Below, in pieces: positions 45,603 to 57,721 of a stretch of 64,000 bases of DNA; position 1 is the first letter of the stretch, and every line of letters begins with the position of its first letter. The notes beneath the pieces were generated by a model, which saw nothing but the letters and a program-made list of their open reading frames with translations, was not told the DNA's origin and made no database searches. The translations under genes and the position numbers were made by a program. This stretch comes from Hypericum androsaemum (lineage: Eukaryota; Streptophyta; Magnoliopsida; Malpighiales; Hypericaceae), in contig OZ023192.1 of NCBI GenBank assembly GCA_963995505.1, positions 3,455,001-3,519,000 of the forward strand, written 5' to 3'.

Positions 45603-46205
45603 TTGCAATTGTTGCAAGATTTGATGGCTATTGGAGGAAGGTATCTGAACTTCTGTGCAACAGAACTTCGACAAAAGGTTCTGAAGCGCCGTTTACCGCT
45701 GCGTGTGCCTAAGGATGACATGTATGTTATCGTTGAGCACATCGAGGCTGTTCACCGGGAGATGCAAGACTGCATCTGGGCCGGAGGGTATGATCATGGA
45801 GAGGACTGGCCCTCCATGTTTCAAGACCTCCTGGTCACGCTGAAAATCTGTGAAGATATGTGTGTCTTCTCGGAGCCTGAGTTCAATACCCATAGAGATG
45901 TCCTCTATGGTTTGATCCACTATCTCAAGGAGAGGGGTCTTCGCAGAGAAATGATACCTTCTCCTGTTCTGGAGCTGCGAAGCGGTTTGATTTTGAACCG
46001 CTACCTCGCTAAGGAATACTATTATAGTTTTCCTCCGCTTCTGATCATCTGGATTATAGAATCGATCCCGGTTCCGGCGGTGAACTTGGAACTTTCCACC
46101 AGACCGTCCTCGCACCCGGTCCCCACAGGATCGTCCTCGGACCCGGATCCAGATATGTATCTGGATTCTCCTACTAGATCGCCTGGACATCCGATCCCTG
46201 TGTGA
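45603..46205 (+). CDS. Copia leader ORF, 200 codons, unrecognised
   Basis: This open frame lies between the primer-binding site and gag, where Copia elements normally have no gene. It encodes MQLLQDLMAIGGRYLNF..., a mixed helical protein with a basic RQKVLKRRLPLR patch near residue 25. A Trp/Glu-rich middle (AGGYDHGEDWPSMFQDLL) and a Ser/Pro/Asp-rich tail follow. It has no stops even though gag-pol carries many. I recognise no domain. It could be a captured host exon, an accessory retroelement gene, or a chance ORF. Confidence 0.45.
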   Translation: MQLLQDLMAIGGRYLNFCATELRQKVLKRRLPLRVPKDDMYVIVEHIEAVHREMQDCIWAGGYDHGEDWPSMFQDLLVTLKICEDMCVFSEPEFNTHRDVLYGLIHYLKERGLRREMIPSPVLELRSGLILNRYLAKEYYYSFPPLLIIWIIESIPVPAVNLELSTRPSSHPVPTGSSSDPDPDMYLDSPTRSPGHPIPV

Positions 46206-46581
46206 TTACATGTTATGTTTAACTGTCCCCATGTACATATGTTATTTTTGGAGAAATTTTGTACAATAGGTTGAGACCTTATCTGAGTTTTTTGTACATG
46301 TGTGTATAAACTCAGAATGTACAAATGCATGTGTCAAACATGTAATTAAATAAAGATATTTGTTTAATTGCTTCTACTTGAGTTTACTATCGATGAACTT
46401 TAAACGGTTGAAGTTTAAAATTAATACTTGAATGGTGAGGGGAAGCATGCCTGCGACCCACTTCGATTTTGAGATTAATTAAGGACTTCATATCGTTAAA
46501 AGTTATGAGTGAATAGTAAATTGTATCATATTGCCAAATCAAAATTCTAATATGTTCTCATATTAAAAAATCTCTATAGAG

Positions 46582-49500
46582 ATGTCAGTTGCTTCTAGAT
46601 CCATCATAGCTGAGCTAAACCGTGAGTTAAAACTCAACGGTGAAAACTATGAGAACTGGAGCATGAAAATTCAATATGTGCTTGAGGAACAAGAGGTTCT
46701 GGAGCACATACATGTAATAATGGATGAGCCTGAAGAAGGCACAACTGCTCAACATAGGCGAGACAAAGAAGCTTATGTTATTTGGAAGAGAAAGAACACT
46801 ACTGCTCGATTGATTTTGCTAAGTTTAATGATGGATGATATCACCTGACAATTTCGTGTGCATGACAACACGAAAGAGTTATGGGATGCTCTCAAACAAA
46901 AATTTGGAAATCTTTCAGTGTCAAAACTGCGTGCTTTGACCATAAAGTTTGATACCTTTAAAAAGCGTCCAGAGGTTCCCATGAGGAAACACTTGAGAGT
47001 GATGTCCAATATGATCAATGAACTAGCAGAGGCTGGTCACATACTTAGCAACGAGCAGCAGATTCAAGCTATCATCCGTTCTCTACCACCAAGTTGGGAA
47101 CAGATGAAGATGAATCTTACCCGTTCTGATCATTTGGTAATATTTGATGATGTTGCCAGACACCTTGAGCTGGAGGAAGATCGCCTCATAGCTATGAAAT
47201 CCCACCCTGAAGCCCATTCGATTTGTTCGACTGGGAGTGGTGGGAAAAAGAAGAAAGATAAAAGGAAGGGTAAGTGTAAACAAACTCCAAAGGCTGAAAA
47301 TCATGGAACCAAGTTGGATGGCTCCAAGGCTAAAAAGAACAAGCGGTTTAACATTTCAAAAGTGAAATATTTTAACTGTCAACAGAAGGGATATTTTGCA
47401 AAAGATTGCAAGATGCCCAAACAGGTACATCTAAACTCAAGTGTGAGTAAGTTATATGTATCCTCCTGTACCCTTCTAACTAAGTCACATTCTATGTGGG
47501 TGATTGATTCAGGAGCGACAGACCACACAGCTAGAGATCGTTGTTCGTTCGTTAAATACAGGCGGTTGCTGGCTGGAACAAAAACTATTTTTATTGGTAA
47601 CAACTCGTGCGTAGATGTGAAAGGCCTAGGCACTTGTAGATTACACCTTCGTGGTGGTCGTGCCCTTCTTTTACACGACGTGTTGTTTGCTCCAGACATT
47701 CGAAGGAACCTTATCTCAGTTTCGGCCTTAATATCTTTAGATTTTCGGTTGTCATTTGAGGACGACACCGTTAGATTATTTTTGGATGATACATATTTTG
47801 GCCTTGGATATATATCAGAAGGTTTTTTGATTCTGGATATTGATCATTGTGAAAGTTTTTCCTTTGTCACTAGTTCAAACTCATCAGATGACGATATTAA
47901 ACTATGGCATTCTAGACTTGGCCATATCGGTCAGGATCATTTAAACCGTCTAGCTAAGGCAGGACTGTTGAAAAATATAGAAAAATCTATATTACCCAGA
48001 TGCGTATCCTGTCTAGAAGGGAAAAGTACTAGAAAACTTTTCGGTACTGGGGCTAGAGCCAAATTTTTACTACAATTAGTCCATTCTGACATATGTGGTC
48101 CAATGAACGTGAGGACAAGGTATAGAGCATATTACTTCATCACCTTCATTGACGACTATACTAGATATGGTCTGATATACCTAATTTCTCACAAATCTGA
48201 AGCCTTAAACTGCTTCATGACATACATGAGTTTTGTTAAGAATCAGAAGGATAGAAAGATAAAGGCCTTATGAACTGATCGTGGCCGTGAATATCTTTCT
48301 GATGAGTTCAAAGCTCTATGCATTGAAAAAGAATTGAACATCAGTTGTCCATTCCTTATACACCACAGCAAAACAGAGTTGTTGAAAGAAGGAATAGAAC
48401 CCTTCTTGATATGGTTATATCGATGATGGCAGAGACAAGTTTGCCTATATCATTCTATGGAGATGCGCTCCTGACTGCCGCATACATTCTAAACCGTATT
48501 CCCTCTAAGTCTGTTACAGCTACTCCTTACGAATTGTGGACAGACCGGAAGCCTGATTTATCCTATTTTAAGCCATGGGGGTGTGCGTCCTATGTCTATT
48601 CTACCTCAAGTACTTTTGGTAAACTATTTGGTAAACTAGGATCGAGAGGTAGAAAAAGTATCTTTATAAGATACCCAGAGGTATCTAAATGGTACGTGTT
48701 CGTGGGTGAACTGAACAATCGACATATAACAGAATTTGAATCGCGCGATATCACGTTTTTTAAAAATGAATTTCCAAAGTTGGGAGAGGTTAGTGATGAC
48801 CTTACCCTTTATGAGATAAATGAACCAGAGTCATCTGGATCACTTCTTTCGAGTGGGAGAATTGAGGAGGAAGATAGAGATTTTCCAACTCAAAATGACC
48901 CGGAAGGTCGTGATCTGAGTCTTGAAAGGGAGGTAATTCCTTATTCCAGTGGCAGTACGGTATTTTCACCCAGTGGGAGTGCGATTCCTGGATATGATGA
49001 ATATATGAGAGATGTTTATCAAAACTGGGAATACCAAAGGTCTAGTAGAACTAGCATACCATGCCAATGATTTGACATCGAAGGCGAGGCCAATGCGTTC
49101 TTGGTATCACTAAAAAATTTTGGTGGTCAAAGTGAAATTCTTCTGGCCATCCTGCAGGATGAAGATAAACCAAAGAATGTATCTGGAGTTTTGCCATCTC
49201 CAAAATGAAATGAATGGATGAATGCAATGGAAGAAGAAATATCTTCTATGATCAAAAACTAGGTTTGGGATCTGATTGACCTACCTAAGGGGCGTAGGGC
49301 AATTGGGAATAAGTAGATTCTCAAAATCAAGCGCAATGCAGATGGCAGTATCGAAAGATACAAAGTGCGCTTGGTTGCCCAAGGATTCAAACAACAGGCT
49401 GGGATAGACTACGAGGAGACTTTTGCACCTGTTGTTAGATTTACGTCAATTAAGGTCATTTTAGCTATAGTTGCTAACATGAATCTAGAATTACATCAAA

Positions 49501-50730
49501 TGGATATAAAGACTACTTTTCTCCATGGAGAATTGGATGAATAAATCTATATGATTCAGCCTGAGGGCTACGTTCAAAAAGGCTGTGAACATAAAGTTTG
49601 CAAATTGAATAGATCAATTTATGGCCTTAAGCAGTCGTCTAGACAGTGGTATATTCGCTTTCATAATACGATCATGCAGCATGATTTTATAATGATAGAC
49701 GAAGATCACTGCGTGTATGTTAAGTGATCAGGAAAGAAGTTTGTTATCATCACTTTGTATGTTGATGACATACTTTTAGCTAGAAATGACATGGGATTTC
49801 TTGTCGAAATCAAAGATTGGTTATCTTCCAACTTTGAAATGAAAAACATGGGTGAAGCAAATTACATACTCGGAGTTAAGATTTCGAGGAATCGTTCGAA
49901 AAGAATAGTGTATCTTTCACAAGAGACATATATTCACAAAGTAGTAGAACGTTTCGATTGTGATCACAGTAACCCAAAGTACGTCCCATTGGTAAAAGGT
50001 CATAATTTGGGTAAGGACATGTGCCCAAAAATAGCTAAACAACGTGGGAACATGGAGAAGATTCCTTATGCCAATGCAGTTGGATGCCTGATGTACGCGA
50101 TGTTGTGTACTAGACCTGATATTTGCTATGATGTTGGGATAGCAAGCAGATATCAGTCTGATCCAGGCAGTGCTCACTGGAAGGCTGTCAAAGGGATTTT
50201 GAAATATTTGAACACTACTGCAAAATACTCCTTGTGCTATCAAGGCCGTGACCTGATATTGAGTGACTATACTGATGCTGTTTGGGGAGGAGATGTGGAT
50301 AAGAAAAAGTCTACATCTGGATTCGTTTTCTTGTTGAACGAGGGTGCTATCTCATGGAGCAGTGAGAAGCAAACATGTGTATCCCTGTCAACACAATAAA
50401 AGCGAAATATGTAGCTTCAGCTCATGCTGCACAAGAAGCGGTATGGTTGAAGAGATTCTTAAGCCATCTCTCCCTGATCAACTCGACGGAGTCCGTGAGT
50501 CTATTCTGTGACAACCAGGCAGCTATAACATATGCTAAGGATCCTAGATTGCATAGCAGGGCTAAGCATATGATATTAAATTTTACTTTGTTAGAAATTT
50601 AATAAAATATAAAGAACTGTGTATGAAATACATATCTACACGAGATATGACCGCAGATCCAATGACTAAAGCATTACCTCGAGAAGTATTCGAGAAATAT
50701 GTTAAGTCACTGGGTTTACGATAGTTTTAT
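46582..50730 (+). pseudogene. Copia gag-pol, disrupted
   Basis: Gag (UBN2) starts at 46582 (LNGENYENWSMKIQYVL). A TGA follows at 46846, then the frame runs 46858-48273 through a degraded zinc knuckle (YFNCQQKGYFAKDC, first Cys and the His replaced), protease DSGATDH (about 47506), gag-pre-integrase (HSRLGHIG) and integrase (HSDICGPM, FIDDYTRYG). A TGA at 48271 and a frameshift near 48340 precede 48345-49070 (YTPQQNRVVERRNRTLLDM). RT (49200-49900; QMDIKTTFLHGEL, LYVDDILLA) has five or more stops. RNase H (KYVASAHAAQEA, LFCDNQAAI) is frame-shifted near 50380. No functional polyprotein is possible. Confidence 0.9.
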
Positions 50731-51677
50731 TTGTAATCCAATTAGTTGGAATAAAGGAGTTTTATTTGGCAATATGAGTTATTTATGAAACATGTCGGAC
50801 AGAGAAGTAGCCCACTCACACGGGTGTTTACCTCAGTGGGAGTCAAGAAGTTGATTCCTAGATGAGATGAGGCAGTTATTGGACATTCATAAGTGCATGT
50901 CCTATGACGGAATGCCGTCTTGCTCAAGAGCAAGTTTCCTTATGGGATGCAGGAAAAAGTTGCTGCATTTGAATTTTCTACAATCTATATGATAAGATAT
51001 AAGTAGAACTTATCATACTGTCTGTCCAATTAGCCTAGAGTTAAGCTAAGGCTGATACTCTAGTATGGTGTTAAATGACATGTATTTCTTTCCAAAAAAA
51101 GTACACCGTAACACGTGATCAGTATCATGTGTGCTACTCAATCACTGGATGGGATAAAAATGTTGAGTAATTTCACAATCTCTGGTGTGAGACCAATTTT
51201 CGAGAACTGTGATTCCCGAAACCTACCCTTAAGATCCTAAACGTATTCTGGAAGTATGATCCAGTGCTGCTAGCTTGGAAAGTTCATGAAAAGGTTATGG
51301 CATAGCAATTCGACCTGGCAGGGCTGACCAGAAAAGCAAGATGTATCATTATGAAAAGAATATAGTTAAGGGAGAAGGAACTCTGTTCATCACATTCTGA
51401 GTTTCGTGGTTCAGGTACACCAATTGTATTGGAAAGTACAATAGTGAACCCGAATATAATTGTTTGAAATCATTGATGTGAACAATGGAATGTGACATGA
51501 GTCCTGAGATAATAGCATACATTATACAAGAAGGTTGTCGAGATGCTACTATTCAAGTAGCCTGAGTGTCCGTGCTCTTGAATTTGGCTTAACATACTCG
51601 ACGTGTATTGGTCGCACTAAATCTTTTAAAGAAATCTGATAACTGTTGATCAAGGTCAATAATAATTGAGTGGGAGA
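50731..51677 (+). other. Copia 3' non-coding region
   Basis: It lies between the end of RNase H and the purine tract. No ORF with a recognisable domain was found. Confidence 0.6.
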
Positions 51678-52258
51678 TGTTGGACCTTGGGCCATCAGGC
51701 AATTATTATTGTGCCTGATTGGGCCCAGGCCCATAAGTTGGGTTGGATGGGCCGGTCAACCTGCGTTGACTGGCCCGATGCCACGTAGGCACCATGTCAG
51801 AGTGACGTGGCGCCGACGTGGCACTTCGGACTGCATGTCCACCACGTGGTGGACATACAGTCCGGTGCCACGTGGCGGACATGCTGTCCGAAGTGCCACG
51901 TGGCAGACATGCGTCCCAGTAGTGCCACGTGGCACATTCTGGTGTGCCGGATTTTCCTATAAAAAGGAGAAATCCGTCTGGACCAATTTGAAAGTTTTCC
52001 AATAACCACTCAATAAGAAAGGAAAAATTCTGGATTAGTTCCTGAATTTTGATCAGATTTTCTATAGAAGAAATCTCGTGAAAATCAATTACGAATCCGT
52101 TTAAACGTGATCGTAATTCGACTAGCACGAAGACATTGTGGACCCGAACCTGTGGACCTCTTGCTTCAACAAGTAAGTGATTTATTATTAACGAATTAGT
52201 TTGTTAATTGTCTAGCTTTAACACGTAATTACTCGTTAATTACGCGTTGAAAACTTCA
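51678..52258 (+). repeat. Copia 3' LTR
   Basis: 581 bp. TATAAAAAGG lies at 51958-51967. Four CACGTG sites lie at 51843, 51869, 51897 and 51926. The G-box region differs from the 5' LTR by rearrangement, while the R/U5 half is nearly identical. Confidence 0.9.
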
Positions 52259-52263
52259 AAAAG

Positions 52264-52982
52264 AAATAGAAATTCATGGCAAGATTGAATAGTTTAAATT
52301 ATTCTATAAAAAAAGAGTGAATAGTTTAAAATAAGTTCTCTTATGTACGAGTGATACTCTAGCATTGATTTTTTTTTCTCTTTTATTTCTCACATCTTTT
52401 TAATTTAATTTTTTCCTTTTCATCTCTCACGTATTGTTAAAATTATTCATTGATTAACTTTCCCCATTACTAGTATTACCAATAATTATTATTGTCTATA
52501 TTCTCAAATGACCCTACCATGGTATTTTGTTATTAATAATTCTTCATTTTCTATCCATCAAAGCATCTGTCAAAATAAAAATTATTCAAGCGGTAAGAAA
52601 TTTTTGAGCTCGATTCTTATCACGGTTATATATACTACGAAGACATCAATAGTTCCCGTTGAAACTCTCAGGTTTTTTTTTGTTAAGTCTTCATAGCATT
52701 TTTGAGATCGTTGAGACCTTTATCATTTATGTACAATTCAATTTTCCCTACGCGAATTTTCTTTGAACCTAATAAAGTTTCGAAATCAAAATTTTTTATC
52801 AATCCGAACCCGAAGAACGTAAAGTGATGCTTCCTATTTTCCGGAGAGATTAAAAATACATTAGTCAAAAACCCCAACAAACTTCCTCACAAAACAAAGC
52901 CCAACGGTTCCCTAAAACCCCGACCCAACTCCATCTTCGTCCCTTAAACCCTTTAGCTGAGAGAGAGAGAGGGGAGAGAGAG
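52264..52982 (+). promoter_or_regulatory. Intergenic DNA and WDR55 upstream region
   Basis: AT-rich, with no gene. GAGAGAGAGAGGGGAGAGAG directly precedes the WDR55 start codon. Confidence 0.4.
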
Positions 52983-55900
52983 ATGATGGAAGTAGATTTA
53001 GGGAATATTCCCTTTGGGGTGGACTTCCATCCTTCCGATCAATTAGTGGCAGCTGCGCTTATTACCGGCGAATTCCACCTCTACCTTAACTTTTTATTCA
53101 ACAAGATTCCCTTTTTCCTTAATTTCATGTTATTTGATTCGATATGTGATCTGGGTATTGGTTCTTTTTATAGGTATCGCTATGGGAATGAAGGTTCATC
53201 TCCAAAGAGGTGGGTAACATAATTTTATTGAATTGCTCTTCCCTTCCCTATTGCTAAGTGCGGGCTTGTTTATAAGTGTGTAAAAAATTTACCGTTTTGG
53301 GTTGGGTACGGAGATTCTGACACTTAACTTCGGTTTGGGAAAACCTTGTGCTGCTCTTGACTTATTATATGAGTATATCTTGTTGAATCAATTTGTAGGT
53401 TATTAGAAGTGAATGCTCATAGTGAGTCTTGTAGAGCTGTGCGGTTTATCAACAATGGGGATGGTAATGTATTTTTGTTTCTTTTTCTTGTGTTCGTTCG
53501 TCTGGTTTCGTTCTACCCTCTTCCTGAAACTCTATGAGCTGGATTGATTGGGACTGCCCGATAATTTGTATTTGGTGCGCGAATGTATTTGGTGCAGCAA
53601 CTGTTACAGCCTCGAAAGATCGGACAATCCTGGCAACTGATGTCGCAACTGGGTCACCAATTGCTCGCCTTGAGAATGCTCACGAGTGCGTACTTTGGAT
53701 CTCGTTTCCATGTTCAATTGAATTCTCCTTCGTTACTTGGTGAAATCAATGTAAAAACTGCTTCTGATCTGCGGGTGCTTGGGCAGTCATGCTATCTACA
53801 GCCTAACCAACATCACGGAGTCAACGATCGCAACTGGTGATGACGAAGGCTGCATAAAGGTAAAACACTCTTTAATTTCACCTGTATTCTTCTCACTCGT
53901 CTTATCATTGGAATCTTGTTTTCAACATTGACTCTAGCTTCTTTGTTCTGTGGGTAGGTATGGGATACCAGACAACGGAATTGTTGCAATTCTTTTAATG
54001 CTCGTGAAGACTACGTATCGGATATGACTTTCGCATCCGACTCCTCAAAATTGTTGGCAACAAGGTAAATGGTTTTCCAAACCATATATTTGTCCCTTCT
54101 TCTTTTGTTAAGTACCTTTATTCTTCTTTCATCTTTCAAAGTATAGTAATGAGGGGCTGTGGTGCCATCTGAAGAAGAACTAGTTAGTGTTCTTTCTTGA
54201 TTTGGAACTATGACATTAGACTGAGTAGTGCTTTCTTTTATAGTGGAGATGGAACTCTGTCTGTATGCAATCTTCGGAGTAATAAAGTAAATGATCTTTT
54301 CCCCTTGATTTAAAGAACATTATAGGTTTAGCTTTTAGTGCTGTGTTTGGTCACTCAGATCTCTGATTTTTCTAGGTCCAAACTCGGTCCGAATTTTCAG
54401 AGGAAGAGTTGTCATTATGAAGGTAGATGGATTTTATCACATACGTAATATTTTTGAAGGTCTTCTTGGTCTCTTGCTAAAATTCAATTTTTTCTCTGAC
54501 ATTCTTCGTACTTATTTCTGTTCTGCCACTTGGCAATGACTACAAAGCTTAATTTATCTATCTGGTACACAATGATGTTTAGCCATGTATTTAGGTTTGT
54601 TGCTTCCACATTTTAAACTTTGATGTGTTTTGACAAGTTCGAAGAAGAGTTTTAGGCCTTATTTCCAGGAGCTAGAGTTGTGAATATCTAAATCATTTTT
54701 TTGCATGTTTCTGTTTACAAACATATCTTTTTGAAATTTCCTAGATCCTATATTATTGCACTAACTCAAAATTTGTCCTCTCAGAATGGTCGGAAGGTCG
54801 TTTGTGGATCCCAAAATGGAACTCTTCTTCTTTATTCCTGGGGATTCTTCAAAGATTGCAGGTATTTTTGTTGTACAAGTAATACGTATGAGATCTGTAC
54901 ATATCAATATATGCATGAATTTGCAGAAAAATGAGAAGCAAAACTTTTATTTTTTCCTTCATCTCTATCCTGAGCATTTCTCTCGGTCTCAGTGATCAGT
55001 TTACTGGTCTGGCTCCGAACTCAGTGGATGCTTTATTGAAGGTGAGCTGTCAAACTTCTTTCATATAACATTTGTTGGTTTTTTTTATGTGTGGAAACCT
55101 TGTGTTAACAGTGAATCTTTGTATTTAGCTTGATGAAGATAGGATCATTACTGGTACAGAAGACGGGCTTATCAGATGAGATTGTGTTGAAATTGGCTAA
55201 AGATTTCATGAATCAATTTGTTGATTGATGGCTGTTTAATTACTTCTCTGATCTAATCAAATTACCCTTATCGTTCTTTTCATCCAGGTTGGTAGGCATT
55301 TTACCAAACATGATACTGCAACCACTGGCGGTGCACTCAGAATACTCTATTGAACGACTAGGTATGCTTAATTAACTCCATTTTTGACCGACCAACCTTG
55401 TGAATTTTCCTTTGTGTGTCAATGAACTGGTGACTACTTGTTATCTACTTTCTCCTCCGATTATTATCTTCCCTGCTACTTGTCTTTTTCTACTTGAAGA
55501 TGGCCTCTGGAATTTTATCTAAAGCAACCTTGCTGAAAGTTTGTTCTTTCTGGACATGCAGCTTTGTCCCACGACAAGAAGTTTTTCTGCAGCATATCAT
55601 GTGATCAGATGTTGAAGGTTTGTACATCTCTCTCAATTTGTACTTGTTAGTATGTTCAAGGATCTTACATCTTTCCATCTTCAGCTGTGGGATTTAGAAG
55701 ACTTATTGCAAGATTCTAGCAGTGCACAACAGATAGCTAATCAGTCGGATAGTGATGACGACAACGAGATGGAAGTGGATATTAATCCACCCAAGTCTAG
55801 AAAAGGTATTACGAACTTCTGCACAATCGTTTTACATAGCACACTACCCTCTTTTTATTAGCTGGCGTCCGTGGAACCATGTTTTGTGCAATGCGCCAAG

Positions 55901-56401
55901 TAGATTGTTTCGAAGGATTGATTTGACGCCGGTCATAACTTTGGCTAAAATAACTGATTGCTCTGTAGTGCAAAGCATTTTCTACATAGGACAGGCTACA
56001 CCTACCATTTGGTCAGGTCTACGTCTGATGTTGATTGAATAGTCCTCCCCGAATGAGTTGACATGCAAATGAAAGCTTCAGACAAATGCAGATTAGCTTT
56101 GCTTTACCAACTCTTTTCTGAATTATCAAGTTTACTCGGAACGTTCTTGCCCGATTGACTCTTCAAATCTCATACTTATCACGGGTGGTTTGCTGACATA
56201 GTTTGACCGTTCCGACTACAGTTAGAAAACGACGACTGCAGGGACATTTGTCTGCATCATTTTCTTTTCATGTTCATACCTTCTCTGATTACCGAGCTGA
56301 TGATGCTCTTGTTATTACCAGGAACCAAGAGAAAGAACTCGAATCCGAACGGCAGCTCGAGTAGTAATCCGAACGCGGCTAATTTCTTTGAAGGTCTGTA
56401 A
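52983..56401 (+). pseudogene. WDR55: WD repeat-containing protein 55 (WDR55) homologue, apparently disabled
   Basis: Fifteen exon segments match plant WDR55 in order: 52983 to about 53085, 53174-53209, 53399-53463, 53598-53685, 53787-53859, 53958-54064, 54244-54286, 54376-54422, 54785-54861, 54993-55041, 55129-55175, 55288-55361, 55562-55617, 55685-55805, 56322-56401. Landmarks are MEVDLGNIPFGVDFHPS, VWDTRQR, SGDGTLSVCNLR, NGTLLLYSWGFFKDC, ALSHDKKF and a C-terminal NFFEGL. WDR55 is a WD40 protein that binds DDB1 and is needed for gametophyte and embryo development in Arabidopsis (known). Three lesions are visible: no GT donor after exon 1 (CTCTACCTTAAC), a 10-nt deletion in exon 8 causing a frameshift, and exon 11 followed by ATGAG instead of GTGAG. 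Sequencing error is the alternative. Confidence 0.8.
53268..53322 (+). repeat. TRIM LTR fragment in WDR55 intron 2
   Basis: TTTATAAGTGTG(T/G)AAAA...TTTACC, then GTTTTGGGTTGG(G/A)TA and GAGATTCTGACA, matches the 3' half of the TRIM LTR at 27819-27929 with a small internal deletion. Confidence 0.6.
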
Positions 56402-56581
56402 TCTGGTGGTGGTTTCTCTAAGATTATACCTTTTATTGTCCTGTAATACCAATACAGATTCTTAGTTTGATACCTTAATGCGATGCTCTTTCTTGTTCTT
56501 AAAATTGCACATGAAATGGTCTACAGTTGTGCATATGTAGAAGGTAGATTGCGGAGCAATCAATTGATACACGGATCTTTT

Positions 56582-56685
56582 CCCAAAGGATTGTAGTCCA
56601 GCCGCACAAAACGTTGTAACGATCTAGGAGCTCCAGAGTTTAAACCCTGACATTATCATGGTGTAAAATTTACCTTCCAAAAAAA
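56582..56685 (+). mobile_element. Short tRNA-derived SINE, full-length copy 2
   Basis: 104 bp from CCCAAAGGATTGTAGTCC to an A tail. It shares GATCTAGGAG, an imperfect B box and ATCATGGTGTAAAATTTACC with the copy at 3986-4090. It is flanked by ATACACGGATCTTTT (56567-56581) and ATACACTGATCTTTT (56686-56700), a 15-bp duplication with one change. Confidence 0.75.
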
Positions 56686-56700
56686 ATACACTGATCTTTT

Positions 56701-57721
56701 ATAATTTTATAAATGCACTGATTTTTTTGGTAGCAATCTTCTTCATTGCCATATTACTGTCAGAATATGCTGAAAACAAATTTCATGGCCATTAAATAAA
56801 AGATCTAGAATATGCAAAAAATAAATTCCATCCAAAGGTCCATAGTGGACTACGCTTTCGAACTTTGTCAAAGTTCTAAGGATTTATATTTCTTAAAAAA
56901 ATTTTGGTTGAAACTTTAGAACCGTCTTTTAAATAAAGTTTGAGAATACTTAAAAAAATTAGACTAGTTGCCTAACTCCATAAATTTTTGTGGCTCTTCT
57001 AATAATTCTCATTCCATTCACAAAATTCAAATTTGACATTTATTGATATGAATACGTAGTTATATTAAGCAGCGTATCATATTTCCCATGTATTAAGAAT
57101 GTTTTTTAAAATTATTATTTAATAAGCAAAAATCAAGAAAAAAATGTTACGAGTCGAGGTAGAAGATGTTGATTAATACCCAAGTAACCCAACAATTCTT
57201 ATGCGCATTATTAAATGTTTTTATATATTCACTATATTTCACCCAAAAAAAGTCAACAATAGATATTTCACTAGTATTCCTCTTGCCAAAAAATCAAAAT
57301 ATCTTGCTGCAACACTTTTCTCGGCCTGCACTTCCCTGTACGTAAATACGGGAATATTGATTGCTTCGTAGCAAATTCTACCAAACCCGCACGTTCTCCG
57401 AGCCAATTCGAATCTGAATTATTTATAGATCAACTATAAGCGCTGACACCAAATAACCGTCCGACCAATTTATAATGATTGTTATCTCCCACAATTTACA
57501 CAATGTAAGACTCATCGTCACCAACACATTAACGAGTTCTTATCTTCCACATCAACGCCCAAATAGTTCGAAATTATATTGTGCAAGATAAAAGAAGATT
57601 AAAACCAAGATTCAATAACAAACTTTGCATCCACCAGAGTTCAAGAATAGGGATAATCATCAAGTTGCAGGCAGGCACTTCTTCCAAATGCAAACCCACC
57701 CCAGAACCTCTCTCTCACGCA
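56701..57721. other. AT-rich intergenic DNA
   Basis: No gene. The last few hundred bases may be 3' UTR of the minus-strand CYSTM gene. Confidence 0.5.

Larger units (their letters stand above)
43849..52258 (+). mobile_element. Copia LTR retrotransposon, structurally complete but coding-dead
   Basis: LTRs 43849-44465 and 51678-52258 begin TGTTGGACC and end CTTCA. They are flanked by a perfect 5-bp duplication AAAAG (43844-43848 and 52259-52263). The tRNA-Met primer-binding site is 44468-44479 and the purine tract GAGTGGGAGA lies at about 51668-51677. The order gag, protease, integrase, reverse transcriptase, RNase H is the Copia order. An unusual 2.1-kb leader precedes gag and contains a 200-codon ORF. 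About 0.95 kb of non-coding sequence follows RNase H. Confidence 0.93.

Noticed and set aside
53083..53092. TACCTTAAC at the WDR55 exon 1 end resembling a U12 branch point
   Set aside because: A branch site belongs near a 3' splice site, and no U12-type donor lies upstream; protein conservation runs up to this point.
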